DNA from: Mesorhizobium sp.
Lineage (GTDB): Bacteria; Pseudomonadota; Alphaproteobacteria; Rhizobiales; Rhizobiaceae
DNA length: 64,000 bases
Assembly: GCA_004963905.1 (NCBI GenBank)
Contig: SUGL01000032.1
Span: 1 to 64,000, forward strand
Reading direction: 5' to 3'
The translations under genes and the position numbers were made by a program. Under the pieces are notes generated by a model that was not told where the DNA came from, did no database searches, and saw only the letters and a list, made by a program, of their open reading frames with translations. Each line of letters starts with the position of its first letter. Position 1 is the stretch's first letter. This document shows, piece after piece, positions 25,653-33,914 of the stretch.

Positions 25653-26504
25653 ATGGAACTGCCTGTGGCGCTCACATCCAAACTGCTGCTCATCATCCTC
25701 GACGGCGTGCCCTACCGGAACTGGCGCCGGCTGATGGGCAATCTCGAAGGCTGGGCGCAATCGGGCGAGGCGCAGGTGTGGAAGATGCGGTCCGTGCTGC
25801 CGTCCACCTCGGCCTGCTGCTACGCCTCGATCCACACCGGTGTGTCGCCGCAGGTGCATGGCATCCTGTCCAACGAGGATCGCTTTCGCGTCACGCAGCC
25901 GGATATCTTCTCGGAGGTCAGCAAGGCCGGCGGCAAGACTGGCGCGGTGACGCATTCCTACTGGTCGGAATTCTTCCGCTCCCATCCGTTCGACCTCGTC
26001 GAGGACATGGAGTTCGACGAGCCCGGTGGACCGATCACGCATGGCCGCTTCCACACCATGACCGGGTACAATCTCAAGAACCAGATGACGCCGAGCGACG
26101 TCGACCTGTTCGCGACGCTGACGATGCTGACCCGCCGCCATGGCATCGACTACGGCATCCTGCACAGCTGCACGCTGGACTCGATGGGCCATCGCTTCGG
26201 CCATGACTGCCACGAGATGGACCATGCCTGCTACGCGATGGACGGCATGCTCGCCGCCTTCCTGCCCGGCTGGCGCGAAGCCGGCTACGAAGTGATCGTC
26301 ACCGCCGACCACGGCCAGACGAACCGCGGCCATCACGGCGGCCACGACGACGAGATGCAGGATTTCGCGCTATACTATTTCGGCCCCGGCAAAGGTCCCG
26401 AGGCCGACACGCTGCTCGACCAGCTGCAGCTCGCGCCGACGGTGCTGAGCCGGCTCGGCGTGGAAATACCGGCGACGATGACGGCGAAGGCGTTTTTGGA
26501 GTGA
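25653..26504 (+). CDS. Alkaline-phosphatase-superfamily phosphodiesterase / nucleotide pyrophosphatase-like protein
   Basis: The 283-residue protein is a compact type I phosphodiesterase-like hydrolase. Metal-site segments are LLIILDGVPYRNW (Asp), LPSTSACCYASIHTG (Thr/Ser nucleophile region), DSMGHRFGHD and TADHGQTNRGHHGG. No signal peptide is visible, so it probably acts in the cytoplasm. It follows the transporter ATPase by 74 bp on the same strand. It may process a phosphodiester or phosphonate-type compound imported by the transporter; this is inference. Confidence 0.82.
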   Translation: MELPVALTSKLLLIILDGVPYRNWRRLMGNLEGWAQSGEAQVWKMRSVLPSTSACCYASIHTGVSPQVHGILSNEDRFRVTQPDIFSEVSKAGGKTGAVTHSYWSEFFRSHPFDLVEDMEFDEPGGPITHGRFHTMTGYNLKNQMTPSDVDLFATLTMLTRRHGIDYGILHSCTLDSMGHRFGHDCHEMDHACYAMDGMLAAFLPGWREAGYEVIVTADHGQTNRGHHGGHDDEMQDFALYYFGPGKGPEADTLLDQLQLAPTVLSRLGVEIPATMTAKAFLE

Positions 26505-26511
26505 AGCGCCT

Positions 26512-26702
26512 CTCCTTCTCCCCTTGTGGGAGAAGGTGGATCGGCGCGTTAGCGCCGAGACGGATGAGGGGTGCTGGAAGAAACTCGACGAGAAACATCA
26601 AGCGATCGCAGGCGCTTACATTCCAATCGCCTCACTCCTTCCAACACCCCTCATCCGACCTCGCTTCGCGAGGCCACCTTCCCCCACAAGGGGGGAAGGG
26701 GG
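26512..26702. repeat. Bipartite palindromic element
   Basis: CCTTCTCCCCTTGTGGGAGA (from 26512) and an inverted, stem-diverged partner containing CCCCCACAAGGGGGG (26680-26700 region) flank a GCGTTAGCGC dyad, CCCCTCATC arms and a CTCGCTTCGCGAG hairpin. The loop sequence (TTGTGG/CCACAA) is conserved as an inverted copy between halves. It fills the gap between the phosphodiesterase and the ECF sigma gene. Confidence 0.8.
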
Positions 26703-26824
26703 AGCCTCACCCTCTGGAAACACTCCCTTTCTTCGGCTAGCCTCCGAAAAATCCTTGGCGGAGGGTGAACCTTTTTGGCCCGATCAGCGACAGAGCCACG
26801 AGGAGCCAGGCGGCTCGACCGGCC

Positions 26825-27391
26825 ATGAACGCGGCGACGGAAACCGATCGCGCGCTTGTCGACCGGGTCGCGAAGGGCGACCGGGCCGCCGTGCGGCTCC
26901 TGTTCATGCGTCACCACGCGCGGATCTACCGCTTCGTGGCGCGCCAGACGGGATCGGAAATGATGGCCGACGATATCACCAACGAGGTCTTTCTCGAGCT
27001 GTGGCGGCAGGCGCCGGGCTTCGAAGGCCGCTCCGAAGTCTCGACCTGGCTGCTCGGCATCGCGCGTTTCAAGGCGCTGTCCTTGCTGCGCAAGAAGAAG
27101 GAAGACTGGATCGACGACGATGATGCGGCGCAGGTCCCCGACAGCGCCGACACGCCGGAAGTCGTCACCATGAAGGAGGACAAGGCCGCCGCCTTGCGCC
27201 GCTTCGTCGACGCCTTGCCGGAAGAACACCGCACAGTGATCGACCTTGCCTATTACCATGGCCAGTCGGTGACCGAGATCGGCGAGGTGCTCGACATCCC
27301 GGTCGCGACCGTCAAGACGAGGATGTTCTACGCCCGCAAGAAACTCGGCGAGGCTCTCAAGGCCGCCGGTTACGACAGGGGGTGGCCATGA
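26825..27391 (+). CDS. ECF-family RNA polymerase sigma factor
   Basis: The 188-residue protein has sigma region 2 (residues about 10-75, with DDITNEVFLELWRQA) and region 4 (about 125-180, LPEEHRTVIDLAYYHGQSVTEIGEVLDIPVATVKTRMF), joined by a short acidic linker. I chose the ATG at 26825; an upstream GTG frame adds 20 residues with no family match. Its stop overlaps the ATG of the next gene (ATGA), and that gene looks like its membrane anti-sigma factor. The target is probably the adjacent secreted protease gene and its own operon. Confidence 0.92.
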   Translation: MNAATETDRALVDRVAKGDRAAVRLLFMRHHARIYRFVARQTGSEMMADDITNEVFLELWRQAPGFEGRSEVSTWLLGIARFKALSLLRKKKEDWIDDDDAAQVPDSADTPEVVTMKEDKAAALRRFVDALPEEHRTVIDLAYYHGQSVTEIGEVLDIPVATVKTRMFYARKKLGEALKAAGYDRGWP

Positions 27392-28056
27392 GCGCCGCTG
27401 AAAAGATGTCGCGCCGCGACGAGATGGAGACGCTGCTGCCGTTCTACCTGAACGGCTCGCTGGAAGGCGCCGAGCTGGAGGCCGTCGAGGAATGGCTGGC
27501 CTCCGATCCGGCGGCGATGGCGGCCCTTGGCGAGGCGGAGGCCGAATTCTCCGGCACCGCCGCCGCCAACGAGGCGATCCGCCCGCCGGCCGATGCGCTC
27601 TCCCGCTTTGCCAGGGCGCTCGACGCCGAGGCCGGCCCGGTGCGCGCGCCCGCCGGCCAATCGTGGTTCGCCAGGGTTTTCGGCAAGGTTACGGCGATAC
27701 CCCCCGGCGTCGCCTGGGCGGCGGCCGCGGCGCTGCTTGCGCTGGTGGTGGTGCAGTCCTTCGAGCAGCCGGGTGGCAAGGGCAATGACTTCGAGGTGGC
27801 CGGCGCCCAGGACGATCTTGCCAAGCTGCCCTTCGCCCTGGTGAAGTTCAAGCCCGATGCCAGGATGTCGGACATCGCCGTCTTCCTCGGCCAGAACGGG
27901 CTGAAGATAGCCGGCGGGCCGACCGCCGACGGCGTGTTTCACGTGACAATTCCGGCCAGCACCGCAGCCGACTACGACAAGCTCGTCGGCCTTGTTGCCG
28001 CCCAGCCTTTCGCGGAGGCTGTGCTGCAGGGAAGGAAACCGGCCGATGGCGGCTAA
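27388..28056 (+). CDS. Membrane anti-sigma factor with a propeptide-like outer domain
   Basis: The 222-residue protein has an N-terminal helical anti-sigma-like part (METLLPFYLNGSLEGAELEAVEEWL) without the HxxxCxxC zinc motif. A single membrane span follows near residues 108-128 (AWAAAAALLALVVVQSF), then an outer domain of about 90 residues. That domain (LVKFKPDARMSDIAVFLGQNG, then VFHVTIP) has the strand-helix pattern of subtilisin propeptides. It overlaps the sigma gene by 4 bp and the protease gene by 11 bp. The anti-sigma role is inferred from position, topology and the N-terminal pattern. Confidence 0.78.
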   Translation: MSAAEKMSRRDEMETLLPFYLNGSLEGAELEAVEEWLASDPAAMAALGEAEAEFSGTAAANEAIRPPADALSRFARALDAEAGPVRAPAGQSWFARVFGKVTAIPPGVAWAAAAALLALVVVQSFEQPGGKGNDFEVAGAQDDLAKLPFALVKFKPDARMSDIAVFLGQNGLKIAGGPTADGVFHVTIPASTAADYDKLVGLVAAQPFAEAVLQGRKPADGG

Positions 28057-29503
28057 GGCGGTCATTTTTCATGCGGCGCTCCTGGCGGCGGCGGCATTTG
28101 TCGCCGCGCCTGCCGTTGCACAGACCAACGACCCGAATCTTTCGCAGAAGCAGATCGACTGCCTCAATGGCAAGACCGCGGCCGGCGCCGATTGCGACAA
28201 GGACGGCGGCGGCAGAGACGATGGCGGCAAGCCTGGCGCGAGCACGACGACCGGTGCCGTGTTCTTGCCGGCGCTGATCGTCGACCTGTTCCCGAATCCG
28301 CCGGCCGGTCCGGCAACGCCAACGCCCAATCCCCCGAATGGGACGTCGCCGCCGGCCGCTCCCGCCAACACGCCGACACCGGCTCCCACGCCGAGCGGAC
28401 CTGTCACGCCGCCCACCGGGCTCAATGTCGCCGCGCCGCCGCGCGCGGTGAGCGGCGAATTCGTGCCCGACGAGGTGCTGGTGACGGTCGCTGGCGATGC
28501 CGGCGCGGTGCAGCAGATCGCCACCGCCTTCGGCCTGCAGGTGCGCTCTCAGCGTCAGTCGCGACTGCTGGGCGCCACGCTGGTGCGCTTCGGCATTCCC
28601 GACGGGCGCCCGGTCGGCGTGGTGCTGGCGCAGCTTGCCGCCGACGGCCGCACGCAGCGGCGCGAGCCGAACCACATCTATTCGCTGCAGCAGGCAGCCG
28701 GCATCGTGAACTACGCCTTCGACCGCATCGCGCTCGATTCAAAACAGGCGAGCGGCGAGAATGTGCGCGTCGCCGTCATCGACACCGGCATCGACGACAC
28801 CAACCCGGCGCTGAAGGGCGTGATCGCCGCCCAGTTCGACGCCATGTCGAACGTGCCGATCGAGAAGCGCGACCACGGCACCTCGGTCGACGGGCTGATC
28901 GCCGGCGTCGGCGCGCTGGAAGGCATGGCGCCGGGCGCCAGGATCTACCATGCGCGCGCCTTCGAGGGCGGCAAGTCGACCATGGACGTCATCCTGTCGG
29001 CGCTCGACTGGGCGGCGAGCCAGGACGTGCGCATCATCAACATGAGCTTCGTCGGCCCGAAGAACGACCTGCTCGGCACCGCCTGCCGCAACGCGCGCGC
29101 GCTCGGCATGGTGCTGATCGCGGCGGCCGGCAACAACGGGCCGAAGGCGCCCTACGGCTACCCGGCCGCCTTCGACGGCGTCATCGCGGTGACCGCGACC
29201 GACGCCAAGGACGGGCTGATGCCGCAGGCCAATCGCGGTCCTTACGTCTTCATCTCCGCGCCGGGCGTCGAAATGGTGGCGCCGAGCGGCGCCGGCTCCG
29301 ACGTGGTGACCGGCACTTCTTTCGCCGCCGCGATTGTGTCCGGCGCCATCGCCAATCTCATCCACGCCGCGCCCGACCGCTCGGCCGACGACATCGAGAA
29401 AGCGCTGGCGGCAACCGCCAAGGATCTCGGCCCGAAAGGGCGGGACAATGATTTCGGCTATGGCCTGCTGGACATCAAGGCGGCGGGGGCGGCGAAGGAA
29501 TAG
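28046..29503 (+). CDS. Secreted S8-family serine protease (subtilase)
   Basis: The 485-residue protein has a Sec signal peptide (residues 1 to about 25, ending AVAQ) and a low-complexity Pro/Thr/Ala segment (about 85-125). A propeptide-like domain follows (about 135-215, FVPDEVLVTVAGDAGAVQQIA), then a subtilisin domain. The triad is D246 in VAVIDTGIDDTNP, H277 in DHGTSVDGLIAG and S425 in GTSFAAAIVSG. I chose the ATG at 28046 because it opens the signal peptide. It overlaps the anti-sigma gene by 11 bp, so sigma, anti-sigma and protease form one unit. It probably acts in the periplasm or outside the cell. Confidence 0.92.
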   Translation: MAAKAVIFHAALLAAAAFVAAPAVAQTNDPNLSQKQIDCLNGKTAAGADCDKDGGGRDDGGKPGASTTTGAVFLPALIVDLFPNPPAGPATPTPNPPNGTSPPAAPANTPTPAPTPSGPVTPPTGLNVAAPPRAVSGEFVPDEVLVTVAGDAGAVQQIATAFGLQVRSQRQSRLLGATLVRFGIPDGRPVGVVLAQLAADGRTQRREPNHIYSLQQAAGIVNYAFDRIALDSKQASGENVRVAVIDTGIDDTNPALKGVIAAQFDAMSNVPIEKRDHGTSVDGLIAGVGALEGMAPGARIYHARAFEGGKSTMDVILSALDWAASQDVRIINMSFVGPKNDLLGTACRNARALGMVLIAAAGNNGPKAPYGYPAAFDGVIAVTATDAKDGLMPQANRGPYVFISAPGVEMVAPSGAGSDVVTGTSFAAAIVSGAIANLIHAAPDRSADDIEKALAATAKDLGPKGRDNDFGYGLLDIKAAGAAKE

Positions 29504-29552
29504 TCAAGCCGCTAACCGGGTGAATTCTAATGAGATTGTACAAGGTCTCCGG

Positions 29553-29786
29553 ATGAGCAGTTCTCAAATGGAGAGGTATATCTGGTCCTCGATCTTGTAT
29601 TACATCGTGTCTGGATTTGGATTTACAATTCTTTTCATATCGATCGGCATGCTTGGTGGTCTATGGGATTTCGTTGCGCTGCTCGCATATCTCATATTGC
29701 TCATATTCCTCAACGCATGGCGACGGAGAAGCCATCCGGGAAGCGTCTATCAAGTTAAATTGGCCCAACGGCAATTGGACGACTAG
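29553..29786 (+). CDS. Small hypothetical membrane protein in an AT-rich patch
   Basis: The 77-residue product has two predicted membrane spans (YYIVSGFGFTILFISIGML and WDFVALLAYLILLIFLNAW) and a basic tail (RRRSHPGS). I do not recognise a family. The surrounding DNA, about 29505-29870, is clearly richer in A+T than its neighbours, which suggests recent transfer or a decayed insert. ATG 29568 is an alternative start. It lies between the subtilase and the convergent aglR gene. Confidence 0.5.
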   Translation: MSSSQMERYIWSSILYYIVSGFGFTILFISIGMLGGLWDFVALLAYLILLIFLNAWRRRSHPGSVYQVKLAQRQLDD

Positions 29787-29873
29787 TTGTCGAAGTTTTA
29801 ATATCTTGAACGGTTCTTATAAACAGGAACGGCAACTGCCCGTAACAGAAGCGAACGCGATTCCTCCGGACCG

Positions 29874-30896
29874 CTACCCCGGCGCGCCGGCCACCGATCC
29901 CCTCACCACCAGATCCACCGGCCAAACCTCGCCTCGCGCGCCCTCTTCCAACCCCGATATCCGGGCCGCCAGGCGCTCGGCGACTCGCGCGCCGGCAAGC
30001 CGGATCGAGGAGCGCGTCGTCGACAGCGGCACCGGGAAATTCTCCGGCCGCAGCCAAGGGAAGACGTCGTCATGGGCGACCAGCGACAGGTCGCCCGGGA
30101 TGGTGAGGCCGAGATCGCGCACGGCGCGCACGACGCCGAGCGCCATGATCAGGCTGGAGCAGACGATCGCGGTGGGCGCCTCGCTTTGCTCGAGCAGGCG
30201 GCGGGCGGCGCGGTAGCCGTTTTCTTCGGTCATCGTCAGCGAGCAGATATGGCGTTCGCCAAGCGCGAGCCCGCTCGCGGCAAGCGCCCGGCGCACGCCG
30301 CGCTCGCGATGGATGGCGAAAGTCTCGCGGTCGTCGCCGTTGATCAGCGCCAGCCGCTTGTGGCCGAGCTGGACGAGAAGCCTCGCCGCCTCGTGGAAGG
30401 CGCCCTCATTGTCGATGTCGAGATAGGGATAATCGAAATCGAACCCCTCGCTGCGTCCATGGACGATGAACGGGATGCCCAGCGTGTTGACCAGCGCCAG
30501 CCGCCGGTCGGCGGGGCGCGGCGAGGAGATGTAGACGGCATCGACCTGCCGGTTGGCGACGATACGCCGATAGGTCGTCTCCTGGTCGTCGGCATCGGCG
30601 GGCGAGAGCACGAGGTCGAGCTCGTGCGAGCGGGCATAGTCGCCGAGGCCGGAGAGGAACTCGACGAAATGCGGATCGATGTCGACGGTGTTGCCGGTCG
30701 GCAGCACATAGCCGATCATGCCCGATTTGCCGGTGGCCAGCCGTCGCGCGCTGGGGTTCGGCCGGTAGCCATGGCGCTTGGCGGCATCCATCACGCGGCG
30801 CCGCGTCTCCTCGTTGACCTCCGGGTAGCCGTTCAGCGCGCGGCTTACCGTGGTCTGCGAAAGCGACAGCATGTGCGAGAGTTGCTTGAGGTTCAT
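29874..30896 (-). CDS. aglR: LacI-family regulator of the alpha-glucoside operon
   Basis: The 340-residue protein has the LacI helix-turn-helix at residues 1-25 (LKQLSHMLSLSQTTVSRALNG), the hinge helix PNPSARRLATGKSG, and a periplasmic-binding-like sugar domain. Divergence from aglE over 361 bp and synteny with Sinorhizobium aglR-aglEFGAK support the name. It should repress aglEFGAK without an alpha-glucoside. Candidate operators with the AAAGCGCTTT core lie in the divergent gap. Confidence 0.9.
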   Translation of the reverse strand: MNLKQLSHMLSLSQTTVSRALNGYPEVNEETRRRVMDAAKRHGYRPNPSARRLATGKSGMIGYVLPTGNTVDIDPHFVEFLSGLGDYARSHELDLVLSPADADDQETTYRRIVANRQVDAVYISSPRPADRRLALVNTLGIPFIVHGRSEGFDFDYPYLDIDNEGAFHEAARLLVQLGHKRLALINGDDRETFAIHRERGVRRALAASGLALGERHICSLTMTEENGYRAARRLLEQSEAPTAIVCSSLIMALGVVRAVRDLGLTIPGDLSLVAHDDVFPWLRPENFPVPLSTTRSSIRLAGARVAERLAARISGLEEGARGEVWPVDLVVRGSVAGAPG

Positions 30897-30913
30897 CGGA
30901 GGCCTCCAGCCTC

Positions 30914-30923
30914 AAAGCGCTTT
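30914..30923. promoter_or_regulatory. Candidate AglR operator near aglR
   Basis: AAAGCGCTTT is a perfect palindrome with the central CG typical of LacI/GalR-family operators. It lies 18 bp upstream of the aglR start and could mediate autoregulation. The same core recurs at 31134-31143. Confidence 0.6.
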
Positions 30924-31131
30924 AAATTTGAATCGATCCGATGACGACTGGCAATGCCGCCAGACGGAATGACCTTAGTGTCGGCACAAAGCAGTTTGAA
31001 GTAAAAATTGCTGTTGCAGCGCCAAAAAAGCATGCTGCAATGCACTTTCTCGCCAGTCGCGCAGAAATTTAAATCGATTAGTGTCGTAACCCTCTTGACT
31101 TCCGGCCAATTCAATGGCGAGATCGAAAAAG

Positions 31132-31145
31132 CCAAAGCGCTTTGG
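31132..31145. promoter_or_regulatory. Candidate AglR operator upstream of aglE
   Basis: CCAAAGCGCTTTGG is a perfect 14-bp palindrome 112 bp upstream of aglE with the LacI-type CG centre. It shares the AAAGCGCTTT core with the site next to aglR. The remaining gap (30897-31257) also holds ATTT-AATCGATT half-matches at 30926 and 31069 but no gene. Confidence 0.7.
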
Positions 31146-31257
31146 AAGACTCTCCGAAAGGTTGCGGTTGCCTTCTCGCTGAGTCACAGTTCCGCGGGCG
31201 TCGGCGGACGAGATGGAGGTTTCGTCCGAACTGTTTTGACCACTGGGAGGAATTGCG

Positions 31258-32613
31258 ATGAAGAAAATGCTTCTCTTGGGCGCCGCGTTCGCCGCGCTCG
31301 CTTTCAGCCTGCCGGCGCAAGCCGAACTGAAGTTCAAGCCGGGCGAGGACCCGCGTTTCCACTGGGCGAACTACGACGAGCTCAAGAAAGTCGATCTCAA
31401 GGGCGAGACGCTGACCATCTTCGGGCCGTGGCGCGGCGAGGACGAGGGTCTTGTGCGTACCGTTCTGGAATATTTCCAGGAAGCCACCGGCGCCGAGATC
31501 AAGTACTCCTCGTCGGAGAATTACGAACAGCAGATCGTCATCGACACCCAGGCCGGCAGCCCGCCCAACATCGCCGTGCTGCCGCAGCCCGGCCTCATCC
31601 AGGACCTCGCTTCCAAGGGCCTGCTCACTCCGCTCGGCGACGACACCGCCAAGTGGGTGAAGGACAATTACGGCGCCGGCCAGTCATGGGTCGACCTCGG
31701 CACCTTCAAGGACAAGGACGGCAAGCCGGGCTTCTTCGCCTTCCCCTACAAGGCCGACGTGAAGTCGCTGGTCTGGTACTCGCCGGACAATTTCGAGGAA
31801 GCCGGCTACAAGGTGCCGAAGACGCAGGAAGAGCTCGCCGATCTCGAGAAGAAGATCATCGCCGACGGCGGCAAGCCCTGGTGCATCGGCCTCGGCTCCG
31901 GCGGCGCCACCGGCTGGCCGGCGACCGACTGGGTCGAGGACATCATGCTGCGCACGCAGACCCCCGACGTCTATGACAAGTGGGTGAAGAACGAGATCCC
32001 GTTCAACGACCCGGCCGTGGTCAACGCCATCGACATCTTCGGCAAGATCGCCACCGACGACAAGATGGTCGACGGCGGCGCCAAGGCGGTCGCGGCGACC
32101 GACTTCCGTGACAGCCCGAAGGGGCTCTTCTCGGTGCCGCCGAAATGCTACATGCACAAGCAGGCCTCGTTCATTCCGACCTTCTTCCCGCAGGGCACTA
32201 AGATCGGCCAGGACGCCGACTTCTTCTACTATCCGCCCTATGCCTCCAAGCCCGATCTCGGCACGCCCGTGCTCGGCGCCGGCACGCTGGTCATGATCAC
32301 CAAGGATAGCAAGGGCGCGCGTGCCTTCATCGACTTCCTGAAGATGCCGCTGGCGCATGAGATCTGGATGGCGCAGGGTGGCTTCGTGACCCCGTACAAG
32401 GCGGTGAACAAGGAAGCCTATGCCAGCGAGGCGCTGAAGAAGCAGGGCGACATCCTGGCCAATGCCTCGACTTTCCGCTTCGACGGCTCCGACCTGATGC
32501 CCGGCAAGATCGGCGCGGGTTCCTTCTGGACCGGCATGATCGACCTGGTCGGCGGCAAGTCCGCCCAGGACGTCGCCACCGACATCCAGAAGAGCTGGGA
32601 TGCCATCAAGTAG
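31258..32613 (+). CDS. aglE: Alpha-glucoside ABC transporter, periplasmic binding protein
   Basis: The 451-residue family 1 solute-binding protein has a Sec signal peptide (KKMLLLGAAFAALAFSLPAQA, cleaved near residue 22). Its mature sequence matches rhizobial AglE (FHWANYDELKKVDLKGETLTIFGPW, YEQQIVIDTQAGSPPNIAVLPQPG). It should bind sucrose, trehalose, maltose and similar sugars. GGGAGG precedes the ATG. It is the first gene of aglEFGAK and is separated from aglF by 286 bp containing three inverted repeats, which fits higher expression of the binding protein. Confidence 0.93.
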   Translation: MKKMLLLGAAFAALAFSLPAQAELKFKPGEDPRFHWANYDELKKVDLKGETLTIFGPWRGEDEGLVRTVLEYFQEATGAEIKYSSSENYEQQIVIDTQAGSPPNIAVLPQPGLIQDLASKGLLTPLGDDTAKWVKDNYGAGQSWVDLGTFKDKDGKPGFFAFPYKADVKSLVWYSPDNFEEAGYKVPKTQEELADLEKKIIADGGKPWCIGLGSGGATGWPATDWVEDIMLRTQTPDVYDKWVKNEIPFNDPAVVNAIDIFGKIATDDKMVDGGAKAVAATDFRDSPKGLFSVPPKCYMHKQASFIPTFFPQGTKIGQDADFFYYPPYASKPDLGTPVLGAGTLVMITKDSKGARAFIDFLKMPLAHEIWMAQGGFVTPYKAVNKEAYASEALKKQGDILANASTFRFDGSDLMPGKIGAGSFWTGMIDLVGGKSAQDVATDIQKSWDAIK

Positions 32614-32657
32614 GCCGCCTGTGGCGGCTGAAGTCAGACCTTTCTGATCCTCCTACT

Positions 32658-32684
32658 GGATCCGGGCCGCCACGGCCCGGATCC
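32658..32684. terminator. Strong hairpin after aglE (attenuator or processing site)
   Basis: GGATCCGGGCC-GCCAC-GGCCCGGATCC is a perfect 11-bp stem with a 5-base loop, 45 bp after the aglE stop. No clear U-tract follows, so partial termination or protection of the aglE message from 3' decay is more likely than full termination. A smaller GCCGCC/GGCGGC stem lies just upstream at about 32615. Confidence 0.6.
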
Positions 32685-32731
32685 GACCGGCGGCGACGCC
32701 GGAAGCCTTCGCGTCTCGATTGTTCCGGATA

Positions 32732-32838
32732 ATGCATGTCGCCCAAAGGTGCGCAGCGGTTTTGGAGAGACGACATGCATCAAAACAGAGACTTAAAGCG
32801 CATGGAGCGAACTTGAAAGATCGCGGCGCGCTTTAAGT
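32732..32838. repeat. Two nested-type inverted repeats of the ATGCATGTCG family between aglE and aglF
   Basis: ATGCATGTCG (32732-32741) pairs with CGACATGCAT (32771-32780), enclosing CCCAAAGGTGCGCAGCGGTTTTGG. ACTTAAAGCGC (32791-32801) then pairs with GCGCTTTAAGT (32828-32838). The first unit recurs at 38325-38373. This motif combination is common between rhizobial genes. In this place it lies inside a transcribed operon. Confidence 0.7.
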
Positions 32839-32899
32839 ACAATCGGTGCATCCAATCGCCAGGACTTGCCTGGCCGGTCATGCGCAGGGAGAGGGACCC

Positions 32900-33913
32900 A
32901 TGGCGGCTCAGATTTTCTCGGCCATATTCGTCATCATCATCGGCGTCGGCGGCTGTGTCGCCTATTTCTGGGGCGCCAACAAGCTGCTCGACGTCGTCTT
33001 CCCGTCGCGCGGCGTCTCCGGCACTGCCGCCGTCGACAATCTGCGCCGGCAGGGGCTGGTCCGGCCGTGGCTTTTCGTCGGACCGGCGATGATCATCCTC
33101 ACCATCTACCTGATCTATCCGGTCGTCGAGACGCTGAGGCTATCCTTCCTCGACCGCGGCGGTGCGACCTTCGTCGGCCTCGCCAACTACGAATGGGCGT
33201 TCGGCGATCGCGAGTTTCGCAACTCGATCCTCAACAACATCATCTGGCTCGCGGTGGTGCCCGCCGCATGCACCTTCCTCGGGCTTATCATCGCCGTGCT
33301 CACCGACAAGATCTGGTGGGGCACGATCGCCAAGAGCCTGATCTTCCTGCCGCTGGCGATCTCCTTCGTCGGCGCCAGCGTGATCTGGAAATTCATCTAC
33401 GAGTACCGCGGCGAAGGCCAGGTCCAGATCGGCCTGCTCAATGCCATCATCCAGTATTTCGGCGGCCAGCCGCAGGTATGGATATCGCTGCCCTTCTGGA
33501 ACAACTTCTTCCTGATGGTCATCCTGATCTGGATCCAGACCGGCTTCGCCATGGTGATCCTATCCTCGGCGCTGCGCGGCATTCCGGAAGAGACGATCGA
33601 AGCCGCGGTCATCGACGGCGCCAACCCGTTCCAGATCTTCTGGAAGATCATGGTGCCGCAGATCTGGGGCACGATCGCCGTGGTCTGGACCACCATCACT
33701 ATCCTGGTGCTGAAGGTGTTCGACATCGTGCTGACGATGACCAACGGCCAGTGGAACAGCCAGGTGCTCGCCAACCTGATGTTCGACTGGATGTTCCGCG
33801 GCGGCGGCGACTTCGGGCGCGGCGCGACGATCGCCATCATCATCATGATCGCGGTCATTCCGATCATGGTCTGGAACATCCGTCAGGCCAACAAAGAGAC
33901 GGGAGGGCACTGA
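32900..33913 (+). CDS. aglF: Alpha-glucoside ABC transporter permease AglF
   Basis: The 337-residue inner-membrane protein matches MalF-type permeases. It has an N-terminal span (IFSAIFVIIIGVGGCVAYFWG), further spans, and the EAA loop EETIEAAVIDGANPFQIFWKIMVPQIWG. I chose the ATG at 32900 with GGGAGAGGG upstream; 18 residues before it in the same frame lack family sequence. It forms the channel with AglG. Confidence 0.92.
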   Translation: MAAQIFSAIFVIIIGVGGCVAYFWGANKLLDVVFPSRGVSGTAAVDNLRRQGLVRPWLFVGPAMIILTIYLIYPVVETLRLSFLDRGGATFVGLANYEWAFGDREFRNSILNNIIWLAVVPAACTFLGLIIAVLTDKIWWGTIAKSLIFLPLAISFVGASVIWKFIYEYRGEGQVQIGLLNAIIQYFGGQPQVWISLPFWNNFFLMVILIWIQTGFAMVILSSALRGIPEETIEAAVIDGANPFQIFWKIMVPQIWGTIAVVWTTITILVLKVFDIVLTMTNGQWNSQVLANLMFDWMFRGGGDFGRGATIAIIIMIAVIPIMVWNIRQANKETGGH

Positions 33914-33914
33914 G

